Source: JBMOOG01 sp049324535 (GTDB lineage: Bacteria > Pseudomonadota > Alphaproteobacteria > Rhodobacterales > Rhodobacteraceae). From it: a DNA stretch of 64,000 bases. Shown piece after piece: positions 8,368 through 16,566 of the stretch (position 1 is its first letter; each line of letters opens with the position of its first letter). The notes below the pieces were generated by a model. The model was not told the origin of the DNA and ran no database searches. It worked only from the letters and a program-made list of their open reading frames with translations. The stretch covers positions 1 to 64,000 of the forward strand of contig JBMOOG010000011.1 of NCBI GenBank assembly GCA_049324535.1, in the 5' to 3' direction. The translations under genes and the position numbers were made by a program.

Positions 8368-9105
8368 ATGCTCGATATCTCATACGGCGGCGCGATCATC
8401 GCCGGTCTGTTGTCGTTTCTGTCGCCCTGCATCCTGCCGATGGTTCCGTTTTATCTGTGCTACATGGCCGGGATTTCCATGCAGGAACTGCGGGCCGAAG
8501 GCGGAATCAAGCCGGGCGCGCAGAAGCGGCTGGTGATTTCCGCCGTCGCCTTCGCGCTGGGCGTCACCACCATATTCGTGCTCTTGGGTCTTGGCGCCAC
8601 GGCGCTGGGCAGGGCCTTCCTGCAGTGGAAGGAGCCCCTGTCCTATGTCGCCGCCGCCATCCTTTTTGTCTTCGGCCTGCATTTTCTGGGCGTGATCCGC
8701 ATCGGATTCCTTTACCGCGAGGCGCGGATCGAATCGAAGGCCGAGCCCTCGGGCGTGGTCGGCGCCTACATCATGGGGCTGGCCTTCGGCTTCGGCTGGA
8801 CGCCCTGCGTGGGGCCGGCGCTGGCGGCGATCCTCATGGTCGCCAGCGGCATGGGCGATCTCTGGCGGGGCGGGACGCTTCTTCTGGTCTATGGCCTTGC
8901 GATGACCACGCCCTTCGTGATCGCGGCGCTCTTTGCCCAGCCGTTCCTGCGCTGGGTGTCGCGCAACCGTAAGTATCTTGGCTATGTCGAAAAAGTGATG
9001 GGCGCCATGCTCATCCTCTTTGCCATTCTGATCGCGACCAACACCGTGAGCTACATCGCCCAATTCATGATCGACCACTTCGACTGGAGTGGAACGCTCA
9101 AGTGA
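8368..9105 (+). CDS. soxV: SoxV, CcdA-like thiol transporter
   Basis: SoxV is a CcdA/DsbD-beta-type membrane protein that carries electrons from cytoplasmic thioredoxin across the membrane to periplasmic SoxW and SoxS. The 245-residue sequence has six hydrophobic segments; the conserved SFLSPCILPMVPF near residue 25 and the GWTPCVGPALA segment near 150 supply the cysteine pair. I chose the ATG at 8368 because a GGAAGGGGGGAC stretch lies just upstream; a TTG at 8329 sits too close to its AGGAGG. The stop overlaps a GTG and is followed at once by soxW. Confidence 0.93.
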   Translation: MLDISYGGAIIAGLLSFLSPCILPMVPFYLCYMAGISMQELRAEGGIKPGAQKRLVISAVAFALGVTTIFVLLGLGATALGRAFLQWKEPLSYVAAAILFVFGLHFLGVIRIGFLYREARIESKAEPSGVVGAYIMGLAFGFGWTPCVGPALAAILMVASGMGDLWRGGTLLLVYGLAMTTPFVIAALFAQPFLRWVSRNRKYLGYVEKVMGAMLILFAILIATNTVSYIAQFMIDHFDWSGTLK

Positions 9106-9125
9106 GCATGCAAGGGAGTGAGACC

Positions 9126-9698
9126 ATGCTGATGCGTATGACGGCCGCGCTGGCCACCATGATTGCGCTTGCCCTTCCGGTGCAGGCGGTCGAACTGGGC
9201 GACGACGGGCTGCACAAGCCGAGCTGGCTGCGAGAAACCTTCAAGGACCTGCGCGAGGATCTGGCCTCGGCCAACGCCGAGGGCAAGCGGCTGATGGTGA
9301 TCGTCGAGCAGCGCGGCTGCATCTACTGCACCAGAATGCACGAGGAGGTGTTCCCGGATCCCGCGATCGACGCGCTGATCCGCGACAACTATTTCGTCGT
9401 CCAGATGAACCTCTTCGGCGACGTCGAGGTGACCGACTTCGACGGCACGGCGCTGCCGGAAAAGGACATGGCGGTGCGCTGGGGTGTGATGTTCACCCCC
9501 ACGATCCTGTTCTTCCCCGAGGAGGTACCCGAGGGCAAGACGGCGGCCGAGGCCGCGGTGGTGATGATGCCCGGCGCGTTCGGCAAGGGCACGACCAAGG
9601 CTTTGCTCACCTGGGTCAAGGATCACGGCTACCAGTCGGGCGAGCATTTCCAGAAGTTCCTGGCCCGTCAGATCGCCGAGGGCAGGATCGCCGACTGA
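9126..9698 (+). CDS. soxW: SoxW, periplasmic thioredoxin
   Basis: SoxW is a periplasmic thioredoxin reduced by SoxV. The product of 190 residues has a signal peptide (MLMRMTAALATMIALALPVQA) and the active-site CIYC at 65-68 in QRGCIYCTRMHEE, much like SoxS. An in-frame GTG at 9102 overlaps the soxV stop, but the ATG at 9126 has the AAGGGAGTGAG ribosome site and gives a proper signal peptide. It belongs to the soxVW transcript, separated from soxX by a hairpin and a second control region. Confidence 0.9.
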   Translation: MLMRMTAALATMIALALPVQAVELGDDGLHKPSWLRETFKDLREDLASANAEGKRLMVIVEQRGCIYCTRMHEEVFPDPAIDALIRDNYFVVQMNLFGDVEVTDFDGTALPEKDMAVRWGVMFTPTILFFPEEVPEGKTAAEAAVVMMPGAFGKGTTKALLTWVKDHGYQSGEHFQKFLARQIAEGRIAD

Positions 9699-9728
9699 TC
9701 GGGGCGGAGGAACCGGAGGTTCGCCATG

Positions 9729-9756
9729 CCGCCACCATCCGGACGGATGGTGGCGG
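9729..9756 (+). terminator. Long GC hairpin after soxW
   Basis: A 12-13 bp perfect stem (9729-9741 with 9744-9756) begins 30 bp after the soxW stop. It is not followed by a clear T-run, so it may be a partial terminator or a 3'-end stabiliser that separates soxVW from soxXYZA. A smaller stem TGGGGC/GCCCCA follows at about 9792-9809. Confidence 0.55.
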
Positions 9757-9849
9757 CGCGATTCTGTCCGGGCCTGCGACGTATGTTCGCATGGGGCGCT
9801 TTGGCCCCACCTAACCTGATGAAGACACTGGGTATTCCGAAGTATGCAG

Positions 9850-9861
9850 AAATTGTAATAT
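9850..9861. promoter_or_regulatory. Candidate SoxR operator upstream of soxX
   Basis: The core ATTGTAAT (9852-9859) is identical to that in the soxS-soxV region and lies in an AT-rich patch (AAATTGTAATATCATTATTG) about 70 bp before the soxX start. The position matches the second SoxR target region known from other sox clusters. The promoter of soxXYZA probably overlaps it. Confidence 0.55.
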
Positions 9862-9926
9862 CATTATTGCGTGTGCGTCCCCCCTTTGTGTAGATTGGAC
9901 CCAGGGAGAGATAAGGGAGGAAACCC

Positions 9927-10397
9927 ATGAACCGCCAGTTCGTGCTCGGTGCAGCCATGTCCATCATGATGGGCGGCGCTGCCCTGGCAGAGACCGCGCC
10001 CGGGGATGTCGTCTACACCGACGGGGCCGTGGCTCAGTCGCTGACCGGGACGCCCGGCAATCCCGAAGAGGGTGCGAAGGTCATTTCGACGCGCGCACTC
10101 GGCAACTGCGTGGCCTGCCACGTGGTCTCGGCGATGCCGAAGGTCCAGTTCCAGGGTAACGTGGGGCCGTCGCTCGACGGCGTCGCCAGCCGCTGGGACG
10201 AGGCGCAGCTGCGCGGGATCGTGGCCAACGCCAAGATGATGTTCGAGGGCACCCGCATGCCCGCGTTCTACAAGACCACCGGGTTCATCCGTCCCGGTGA
10301 CGGATACACGGCCAAGGCGGCGCCCGCCGACCTGCCGCCGATCCTGACCGCCCAGCAGATCGAAGACGTCGTGGCCTATCTCATGACGCTGAAGTGA
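9927..10397 (+). CDS. soxX: SoxX, monohaem cytochrome c subunit of SoxAX
   Basis: SoxX pairs with SoxA in the periplasmic c-type cytochrome complex that attaches thiosulfate to SoxY. The 156-residue protein has a signal peptide (cleaved near ALAE-24), one haem-binding motif CVACH (residues 61-65) and a C-terminal axial-Met region (TRMPAFYKTTGF). A strong GGGAGGAAACCC ribosome site precedes the ATG. It opens the soxXYZA transcription unit, 228 bp after soxW, behind a candidate SoxR site. Confidence 0.95.
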   Translation: MNRQFVLGAAMSIMMGGAALAETAPGDVVYTDGAVAQSLTGTPGNPEEGAKVISTRALGNCVACHVVSAMPKVQFQGNVGPSLDGVASRWDEAQLRGIVANAKMMFEGTRMPAFYKTTGFIRPGDGYTAKAAPADLPPILTAQQIEDVVAYLMTLK

Positions 10398-10432
10398 CGC
10401 CGGGCCGACCACCGAACAACGAGGAGACACAC

Positions 10433-10852
10433 ATGAAACTTTCCAGACGTGACGCGCTCGTCATCGGTCTCGGCGGTTTTGCGGCGGCGACCTTCGCCTC
10501 GGCCGCGGGCGCCGCGACCGTCGAGGAGCTGACCGCGACCTTCACCGGCGGCGCTGCCCCGGCGGACGGTGGCATCACCCTGACCGCCCCGGAAATCGCC
10601 GAGAACGGCAACACCGTTCCGATCGCGGTTGACGCGCCCGGCGCCACCTCGATCCTGCTGCTGGCCTCGGGCAACCCCGAACCGGCGGTCTGCCAGTTCA
10701 ACTTCGGCCCGCTCGCCGGCTCGCAGATGGTCTCGACCCGCATCCGCCTGTCGAAGACCCAGGACGTGATCGCCCTGGCCAAGATGGCCGACGGCAGCAT
10801 CAAGCAGGCGAAGGCCACCGTGAAAGTCACCATCGGCGGCTGCGGCGGCTGA
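10433..10852 (+). CDS. soxY: SoxY, sulfur carrier subunit
   Basis: SoxY carries the sulfur substrate covalently on the C-terminal cysteine of the GGCGG swinging arm; here the protein ends IGGCGG. The 139-residue chain starts with a twin-arginine signal (LSRRDALVIGLGG), so SoxYZ is exported folded. The ATG at 10433 follows GAGGAGACACAC; in-frame upstream codons overlap soxX. It is followed 19 bp later by soxZ. All features needed for function are present. Confidence 0.95.
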   Translation: MKLSRRDALVIGLGGFAAATFASAAGAATVEELTATFTGGAAPADGGITLTAPEIAENGNTVPIAVDAPGATSILLLASGNPEPAVCQFNFGPLAGSQMVSTRIRLSKTQDVIALAKMADGSIKQAKATVKVTIGGCGG

Positions 10853-10871
10853 GTCTGAGGAGAAGAGAACC

Positions 10872-11201
10872 ATGGCAAACGACGTCAAACCGCGCGTGAA
10901 GGTGCCGAAGTCGGCCAAGGCCGGCGAAGTCATCACCCTCAAGACGCTGATCTCGCACCCGATGGAATCGGGCCAGCGCAAGGACAAGGATGGCAAGGTC
11001 ATCCCGCGGTCGATCATCAACCGCTTCACCTGCGACCTGAACGGCCAGAACGTGATCGACATCACCATCGATCCGGCCGTGTCGACGAACCCGTATTTCG
11101 AGTTCGACGCCAAGGTCGATGCCGCGGGCGAATTCAAGTTCACCTGGTACGATGACGACGGCTCGGTCTACGAGGACGTGAAGCCGATCGAAGTCGCCTG
11201 A
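10872..11201 (+). CDS. soxZ: SoxZ, SoxY partner
   Basis: SoxZ binds SoxY and presents the carrier arm to the Sox enzymes. The 109-residue protein has no signal peptide and would be co-exported with SoxY through the Tat path. The immunoglobulin-like fold is suggested by the alternating beta pattern and the family segments ISHPMESGQRKD and FTWYDDDGS. A GAGGAGAAGAGAACC ribosome site precedes the ATG. Confidence 0.95.
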   Translation: MANDVKPRVKVPKSAKAGEVITLKTLISHPMESGQRKDKDGKVIPRSIINRFTCDLNGQNVIDITIDPAVSTNPYFEFDAKVDAAGEFKFTWYDDDGSVYEDVKPIEVA

Positions 11202-11293
11202 CGGACCGCTCCGTCGCACCGCGTGAGGGAGCGCGGCCAAGGACAGGCCTTCCGCCGCCAGGGCGGGGGGCCCAACCCAGGGAGGGAGACCTA

Positions 11294-12157
11294 ATGAAAA
11301 CGACCATCCGCCGCACCGTGTTCGCCGCGACCGCCGTCGCCGTCATGGCCGCGGTTTCCGGGGCGGCCTCGGCTGACCCCTATCTCGACCAGAAGCTGGT
11401 GATCGAGGGTCAGGAAATGATCGACCGCGCGCCGGCGCCGGCCTTCATGACCCACTTCAAGGAAATCTACTCGGGCTGGCTGTTCCGTACGCCGGAAACG
11501 CGCGCGCTCGAGCAGGACGACTTCGACAACCCCGCCATGGTGTTCGTGGACAAGGGGCTCGAGGCCTGGGACACCGTCGACGGCACCGAGGGCAAGTCCT
11601 GCGCCTCGTGCCACGAGGGCATCGAAAGCATGAAGGGCCTGCGTGTCTCGCTGCCGAAGATGAATCCCAAGGGTGACGATCTCTGGTCGATGGAGAACTT
11701 CATCAACGACTGCCGCACCAACCGCATGGGCGCGGAAGCGTGGAAGTGGAACTCGAACGAGATGAAGAACATGACCGCGGCCATCTCGCTTCAGTCGCGG
11801 GGCATGCCGATCGCGGTCAAGATCGACGGCCCGGCCGAGCCCTACTGGAAGAAGGGCGAGGAGATCTACTACACCCGCTTCGGCCAGCTCGAACTGTCCT
11901 GCGCCAACTGCCACGAGGACAGCATGGGCAACATGATCCGGGCCGACCACCTGTCGCAGGGCCAGATCAACGGCTTCCCGACCTATCGTCTGGCCGACGC
12001 GGGCCTGGTGTCGATCCACCAGCGCTTCTTCGGCTGCATCCGCGACACCCGCGGCGAGCCGTTCGATCCGGGTTCGGCCGAGAGCCGCGCGCTTGAACTC
12101 TATGTCGCCTCGCGCGGCATGGGCCTGTCGGCCGAGGGCGTGGCGGTTCGCCAGTAA
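11294..12157 (+). CDS. soxA: SoxA, dihaem cytochrome c subunit of SoxAX
   Basis: SoxA is the catalytic subunit of SoxAX, which oxidatively joins thiosulfate to SoxY. The 287-residue precursor has a signal peptide ending near ASA-27, two CXXCH haem motifs (CASCH at 103-107 and CANCH at 203-207), and the conserved catalytic haem-ligand cysteine in RFFGCIRDTRGEPF (Cys248). The two-haem form is the Paracoccus-type rather than the single-haem type. It is the last gene of soxXYZA; a strong hairpin follows at 12164. Confidence 0.95.
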   Translation: MKTTIRRTVFAATAVAVMAAVSGAASADPYLDQKLVIEGQEMIDRAPAPAFMTHFKEIYSGWLFRTPETRALEQDDFDNPAMVFVDKGLEAWDTVDGTEGKSCASCHEGIESMKGLRVSLPKMNPKGDDLWSMENFINDCRTNRMGAEAWKWNSNEMKNMTAAISLQSRGMPIAVKIDGPAEPYWKKGEEIYYTRFGQLELSCANCHEDSMGNMIRADHLSQGQINGFPTYRLADAGLVSIHQRFFGCIRDTRGEPFDPGSAESRALELYVASRGMGLSAEGVAVRQ

Positions 12158-12163
12158 CCAAGC

Positions 12164-12195
12164 GTCCGGCGCGGGGCGGGCGTCCCGCGCCGGAC
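12164..12195 (+). terminator. Intercistronic hairpin between soxA and soxB
   Basis: A perfect 12-bp GC stem (12164-12175 with 12184-12195, 8-nt loop) begins six bases after the soxA stop. No T-run follows. It may stabilise the soxXYZA message or give partial termination before soxB, setting subunit ratios. Confidence 0.6.
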
Positions 12196-12312
12196 ACCTC
12201 CGGGTTCGGCCCGGCCATTCGTTAGGACATTTTTCGAACGACCAGAAACCGACTGTCGCGCCTCAGGCGTGCACGGCCCGGCTTTCCCATGTGATGCAAG
12301 GAGAGACTGCCC

Positions 12313-14007
12313 ATGATCACCCGGCGCGAATTCCTTCAGGCGAGCCTTGCCGCCTCGGCCCTCTGGGGTGCCTCCGGCGTCGGCAACTGGTCGCGGCTGG
12401 CCGCCCAGCAGGCGCTGACCCAGGACAAGCTGCTGGAATTCGAGGATTTCGGCAACGTCACCCTGATCCACGTCACCGACATCCATGCCCAGGTCAAGCC
12501 GATCTGGTTCCGTGAGCCCGAGATCAACATCGGCGTCGGCGATGCCAACGGGCGGCCCCCGCACCTGGTCGGGCAGACCTTCCTCGACTACTTCAAGATC
12601 AAGCCGCAGACGCCCGAGGCCTATGCGCTGACCTATCTGGACTTCGTCGCGCTGGGCAAGGCCTACGGCCGGATGGGCGGCATGGACCGGGTGGCCACCG
12701 TGGTCAAGGCGATCCGCGCTGCACGGCCCGACTCGATCCTGCTGGACGGCGGCGACACCTGGCACGGGTCGATGACCTCGCTCCTGACCAAGGGCCAGGA
12801 CATGGTCAACATCATGAACGCGCTCGGCACCGAGGCGATGTCGAGCCACTGGGAATGGACCTTCGGCAGCGAGCGGGTGAAGGAGATCGTCGACACCCAG
12901 CTGAAGTTCCCGTTCCTCGGCGCGAACATCTTCGACGCCGAATGGGACGAGCCTGCGTTCGAGCCCTACAAGATCTTCGAGAAGGGCGGGCTGCGCATCG
13001 GCGTGATCGGCCAGGCCTTCCCCTACATGCCGATCGCCAACCCGAAGTGGATGTTCCCCGAATACAGCTTCGGCATCCGCGAGGAGCGGATGCAGGAGGT
13101 CGTGGACGAGCTGCGCGCCGAGGGCGTCGATCTGGTGGTCTGCCTCAGCCACAACGGCTTTGACGTGGACTACAAGATGGCCGGCCGCGTGAAGGGCATC
13201 GACGTGATCCTGACCGGCCACACCCACGACGCCGTGCCCGAGCCGGTGCTGGTCGGCGAGACGATCCTGATCGCCTCGGGGTCGAACGGCAAGTTCGTGA
13301 GCCGGATCGATCTCGACGTGCGCGACAAGAAGATGATGGGCTTCCGCCACAAGCTGATCCCGATCTTCGCGGATGTCATCACGCCCGACCCCGAGATGGC
13401 GGCGCTGATCGACAGCGAGCGCGCGCCCTACAAGGACCAGCTTGAGGAAAAGCTCGCCACGACCGAAAGCCTTCTCTACCGCCGCGGCAACTTCAACGGC
13501 ACCTGGGACGACCTGATCTGCGACGCGATCCTGTCCGAGCGCGACGCGCAGATCGCCATGAGCCCAGGCGTGCGCTGGGGCACGACCGTGATGCCGGGCG
13601 AGGCGATCACCCGCGAGGACGTCTTCAACGTCACCTCGATGACCTATGGCCAGTGCTACCGCACCGAGATGACCGGCGAGACGATCGGGATCATCATGGA
13701 AGACGTGGCCGACAACCTGTTCAACACCGATCCCTACTACCAGCAGGGCGGCGACATGGTGCGGGTCGGCGGCATGGGCTACCACATCGACGTGTCCCAG
13801 CCCATGGGCAAGCGCATCTCGAACATGACGCTTCTCAAGACCGGCGAGGCGATCGACCCGGCCAAGACCTATGTCGTCGCCGGCTGGGCTTCGGTCAACG
13901 AGGGCACCGAGGGGCCGCAGATCTGGGACGTGATCGAAAGCCACCTCAAGAAGATCGGCACCGTCAAGCTTGAACCCAACACCTCGGTGGTCGTCACCGG
14001 GGCCTGA
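12313..14007 (+). CDS. soxB: SoxB, dimanganese thiosulfohydrolase
   Basis: SoxB hydrolyses the terminal sulfate from SoxY-bound S-thiosulfonate in the periplasm. The 564-residue sequence has a Tat signal (TRREFLQASLAASALWG), and the 5'-nucleotidase-family metal-site motifs HVTDIHAQ, DGGDTWHGS, LSHNGFD and TGHTHD. The SoxB-type SHWEWTFG replaces the GNHEFD of classical nucleotidases. An AAGGAGAG ribosome site precedes the ATG. It lies alone between two hairpins, after a 155-bp gap from soxA. Confidence 0.96.
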   Translation: MITRREFLQASLAASALWGASGVGNWSRLAAQQALTQDKLLEFEDFGNVTLIHVTDIHAQVKPIWFREPEINIGVGDANGRPPHLVGQTFLDYFKIKPQTPEAYALTYLDFVALGKAYGRMGGMDRVATVVKAIRAARPDSILLDGGDTWHGSMTSLLTKGQDMVNIMNALGTEAMSSHWEWTFGSERVKEIVDTQLKFPFLGANIFDAEWDEPAFEPYKIFEKGGLRIGVIGQAFPYMPIANPKWMFPEYSFGIREERMQEVVDELRAEGVDLVVCLSHNGFDVDYKMAGRVKGIDVILTGHTHDAVPEPVLVGETILIASGSNGKFVSRIDLDVRDKKMMGFRHKLIPIFADVITPDPEMAALIDSERAPYKDQLEEKLATTESLLYRRGNFNGTWDDLICDAILSERDAQIAMSPGVRWGTTVMPGEAITREDVFNVTSMTYGQCYRTEMTGETIGIIMEDVADNLFNTDPYYQQGGDMVRVGGMGYHIDVSQPMGKRISNMTLLKTGEAIDPAKTYVVAGWASVNEGTEGPQIWDVIESHLKKIGTVKLEPNTSVVVTGA

Positions 14008-14013
14008 TCCCGT

Positions 14014-14035
14014 CCGGGCGGGCGAGACCGCCCGG
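14014..14035 (+). terminator. Intercistronic hairpin between soxB and soxC
   Basis: An 8-bp GC stem (14014-14021 with 14028-14035) follows the soxB stop by six bases with no T-run. It mirrors the hairpins after soxW, soxA and soxD. Confidence 0.5.
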
Positions 14036-14091
14036 GCACCACGCAACGAAGGGCCCCGCAGGCGGGTCCGAAACCGAAGGAGAGTTTGTCC

Positions 14092-15363
14092 ATGACCGAC
14101 GAACCGGCAGGCGGCACGACACGCCGCGGCTTCCTTGGGGCCGGCCTCGCCGCCGGCGGGGCCATCGTGGCGGGGGCGACCGCGGCCCGCGCCTCGGGCC
14201 CGGACCCGCTGATCACCGAAGTCCAGCCCTGGGCGCAGGGTCTGGGCGAAGGCGTCGATGCCGTGCCCTACGGCATGCCGATCAAGTTCGAATCCGACGT
14301 CATCCGCCGCAACGTGCCGTGGCTGACGGCCGACCCGATCTCGTCGATCAACTTCACGCCGATCCACGCGCTGGATGGCACGATCACGCCGCAGGGCTGC
14401 GCCTTCGAGCGGCACCACTCGGGCGCGATCGAGCTCAGCAAGGACGACTACCGCCTGATGATCAACGGCCTGGTCGAAACGCCTCTGGTGTTCACCTACG
14501 CCGATCTCGAGCGGTTCCCGCGCGTCAACCGGGTCTATTTCTGCGAATGCGCCGCCAACTCCGGCATGGAGTGGGCCGGTGCCCAGCTGAACGGCGCGCA
14601 GTTCACCCACGGCATGATCCACAACATGGAATACTCGGGCGTCAGCCTGCGCACGCTTCTCGAGGAGGCCGGCGTCAAGCCCGAAGGCAAGTGGGTCTAT
14701 GTCGAGGGGGCGGACGCCTCGTCCAACGGCCGTTCGATCCCGATGGAAAAGGCGATGGACGACGTGCTCGTGGCCTTCAAGGCCAACGGCGAGGCGCTGC
14801 GCAAGGAACACGGCTACCCCGTGCGCCTGGTCGTTCCCGGCTGGGAAGGCAACATGTGGGTCAAGTGGCTGCGCCGGATCGAAGTCGGCGACAAGCCCTG
14901 GATGAGCCGCGAAGAGACGTCGAAATACACCGACACGATGGCGGACGGCAAATCCCGCGAGCTGACCTGGGTGATGGACGCCAAGTCGGTCGTCACCAGC
15001 CCGAGCCCGCAGTCGCCGATCAAGCACGGACCCGGCCCGCTGGTCATCACCGGTCTGGCCTGGTCGGGCCGCGGGGCGATCACCGCGGTGCATGTGACGG
15101 TAGACGGCGGCAAGACCTGGAAGGAGGCGCGTCTGGCGCAGCCCGGCCAGGACAAGGCGCTGACCCGGTTCTACCTCGAGCACAACTGGGACGGATCGGA
15201 GATGCTGCTCCAGTCCCGTGCCGTCGATTCGACCGGATATGTCCAGCCGACCAAGGAACAGCTGCGCGCCGTGCGCGGGCTGAACTCGGTCTATCACAAC
15301 AACGGAATCCAGACCTGGTGGGTCAAGCCGAATGGGGAAGCAGAGAATGTCGAAATCTCGTGA
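14092..15363 (+). CDS. soxC: SoxC, molybdenum subunit of sulfane dehydrogenase
   Basis: SoxC is the molybdopterin subunit of the SoxCD sulfane dehydrogenase, which oxidises SoxY-bound sulfane sulfur with release of six electrons. The 423-residue precursor carries a Tat signal (TTRRGFLGAGLAAGG). The FCECAANSG segment holds the molybdenum-ligand cysteine of the sulfite-oxidase fold, and a C-terminal Mo-co dimerisation domain follows (VTVDGGKTWKEA). The ATG at 14092 is preferred over a TTG two codons upstream. Its end overlaps the soxD start by 17 bp, showing tight coupling. With soxCD present, thiosulfate should be oxidised fully to sulfate without sulfur globules. Confidence 0.95.
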   Translation: MTDEPAGGTTRRGFLGAGLAAGGAIVAGATAARASGPDPLITEVQPWAQGLGEGVDAVPYGMPIKFESDVIRRNVPWLTADPISSINFTPIHALDGTITPQGCAFERHHSGAIELSKDDYRLMINGLVETPLVFTYADLERFPRVNRVYFCECAANSGMEWAGAQLNGAQFTHGMIHNMEYSGVSLRTLLEEAGVKPEGKWVYVEGADASSNGRSIPMEKAMDDVLVAFKANGEALRKEHGYPVRLVVPGWEGNMWVKWLRRIEVGDKPWMSREETSKYTDTMADGKSRELTWVMDAKSVVTSPSPQSPIKHGPGPLVITGLAWSGRGAITAVHVTVDGGKTWKEARLAQPGQDKALTRFYLEHNWDGSEMLLQSRAVDSTGYVQPTKEQLRAVRGLNSVYHNNGIQTWWVKPNGEAENVEIS

Positions 15364-16477
15364 TCTGATCGCCGCCACCGCGCTGGCCTCTGTCCTGCTC
15401 GCGGCGCCGGCCTTCGCCGAGAAGCTCGGCCTTGGCCGCCCCGCGCTGCCCGAGGAGGTCGCCGCCTGGGACCATGACGTGCGTCCCGACGGGCTGGGGC
15501 TGCCGGAGGGCTCCGGCTCGGTGGCCGACGGCGAGGAGATCTTCTCGGAAAACTGCGCCGTCTGCCACGGCGAGTTCGGGGAGGGCTCGGGCAACTGGCC
15601 CAAGCTGGCCGGGGGGCAGGGCTCGCTTGCCGATGCCGACCCGCTGAAGACGGTGGGCTCGTACTGGCCCTACCTGTCGACGACCTGGGACTACGTGCAC
15701 CGCTCGATGCCCTTCGGCAACGCGCAGTCGCTGAGCCCCGATCAGGTCTATGCGATCGTGGCGTACATCGCCTATCAGAACGACCTGGTGGACGAGGACT
15801 TCGTCCTGTCGAAGGAGAACTTCCTGACGGTGAAGATGCCGAACGCCGACGGCTTCTTCATGGACGACCGCGACAAGACCGAATACCCCGAGTTCTCGAA
15901 GCCCCCGTGCATGGAAAACTGCAAGGACAAGGTCGAGATCACCGCGCACGCGACCGTTCTGGACGTGACGCCGCAGGGCGACAAGGCCGCGGCCGCGGCC
16001 GAGGCCGTGATGGAGACGGCGTCGAACGAGACCGCCGCGGCGGACGCCGTGCCGGCCGTCGAGGCGCAGCCCGCCGAAGCGGCACCGGCCGAGCCGGCCG
16101 CGACCGCGACCGAAGCCGCCCCCGCGGCCGAAGCGACCCAGGTCGCCGCCGTCGATCCGGCGCTGGTCGAGGAGGGAGCCAAGGTGTTCAAGAAGTGCGC
16201 GGCCTGCCACAAGGTGGGCGAGGGCGCCAAGAACGGCACCGGCCCGATCCTGAACGGCATCATCGGCGAGAAGGCCGGGGTCGTCGAGGGCTTCAAGTTC
16301 TCGAACGCGATGGTGGACGCGGGCGCGAAGGGTCTGGTCTGGGACGCGACGACGCTTGACGCCTATCTGGCCGATCCCAAGGGGTATGTGCCGGGCAACA
16401 AGATGTCCTTCGCGGGTCTCAAGAAGGCGGAAGACCGGGCGGCGGTGATCGCCTATCTGTCGACCTTCTCGGACTGA
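15347..16477 (+). CDS. soxD: SoxD, dihaem cytochrome c subunit of sulfane dehydrogenase
   Basis: SoxD accepts electrons from SoxC and passes them to small cytochromes. The 376-residue precursor has a signal peptide ending near AFAE-26, a first cytochrome c domain with CAVCH (70-74), a CMENCKDK segment near 190, a long Ala/Pro/Glu-rich linker (about 205-265) and a second domain with CAACH (284-288) resembling small class I cytochrome c. The start lies inside the end of soxC. The low-complexity linker is normal for this family but unusually alanine-rich here. Confidence 0.94.
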   Translation: MSKSRDLIAATALASVLLAAPAFAEKLGLGRPALPEEVAAWDHDVRPDGLGLPEGSGSVADGEEIFSENCAVCHGEFGEGSGNWPKLAGGQGSLADADPLKTVGSYWPYLSTTWDYVHRSMPFGNAQSLSPDQVYAIVAYIAYQNDLVDEDFVLSKENFLTVKMPNADGFFMDDRDKTEYPEFSKPPCMENCKDKVEITAHATVLDVTPQGDKAAAAAEAVMETASNETAAADAVPAVEAQPAEAAPAEPAATATEAAPAAEATQVAAVDPALVEEGAKVFKKCAACHKVGEGAKNGTGPILNGIIGEKAGVVEGFKFSNAMVDAGAKGLVWDATTLDAYLADPKGYVPGNKMSFAGLKKAEDRAAVIAYLSTFSD

Positions 16478-16512
16478 GTCCGCCCCGCCGCAGGGCGCCG
16501 CAATAACCAACG

Positions 16513-16538
16513 CCGCCGCCGGACCGCTCCGGCGGCGG
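16513..16538 (+). terminator. Intercistronic hairpin after soxD
   Basis: A perfect 10-bp GC stem (16513-16522 with 16529-16538, loop ACCGCT) lies 35 bp after soxD and before the soxG-like gene. No T-run follows, so it may be a stabiliser or weak terminator. Confidence 0.55.
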
Positions 16539-16566
16539 TGCATCACAGGGAAAGGGAGGTCCCGTC

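Noticed and set aside
12100..15603. A 1167-codon open frame antisense to soxB and soxC
   Set aside because: Same GC-shadow composition, no ribosome site or domain, and covers proven sox genes on the other strand.
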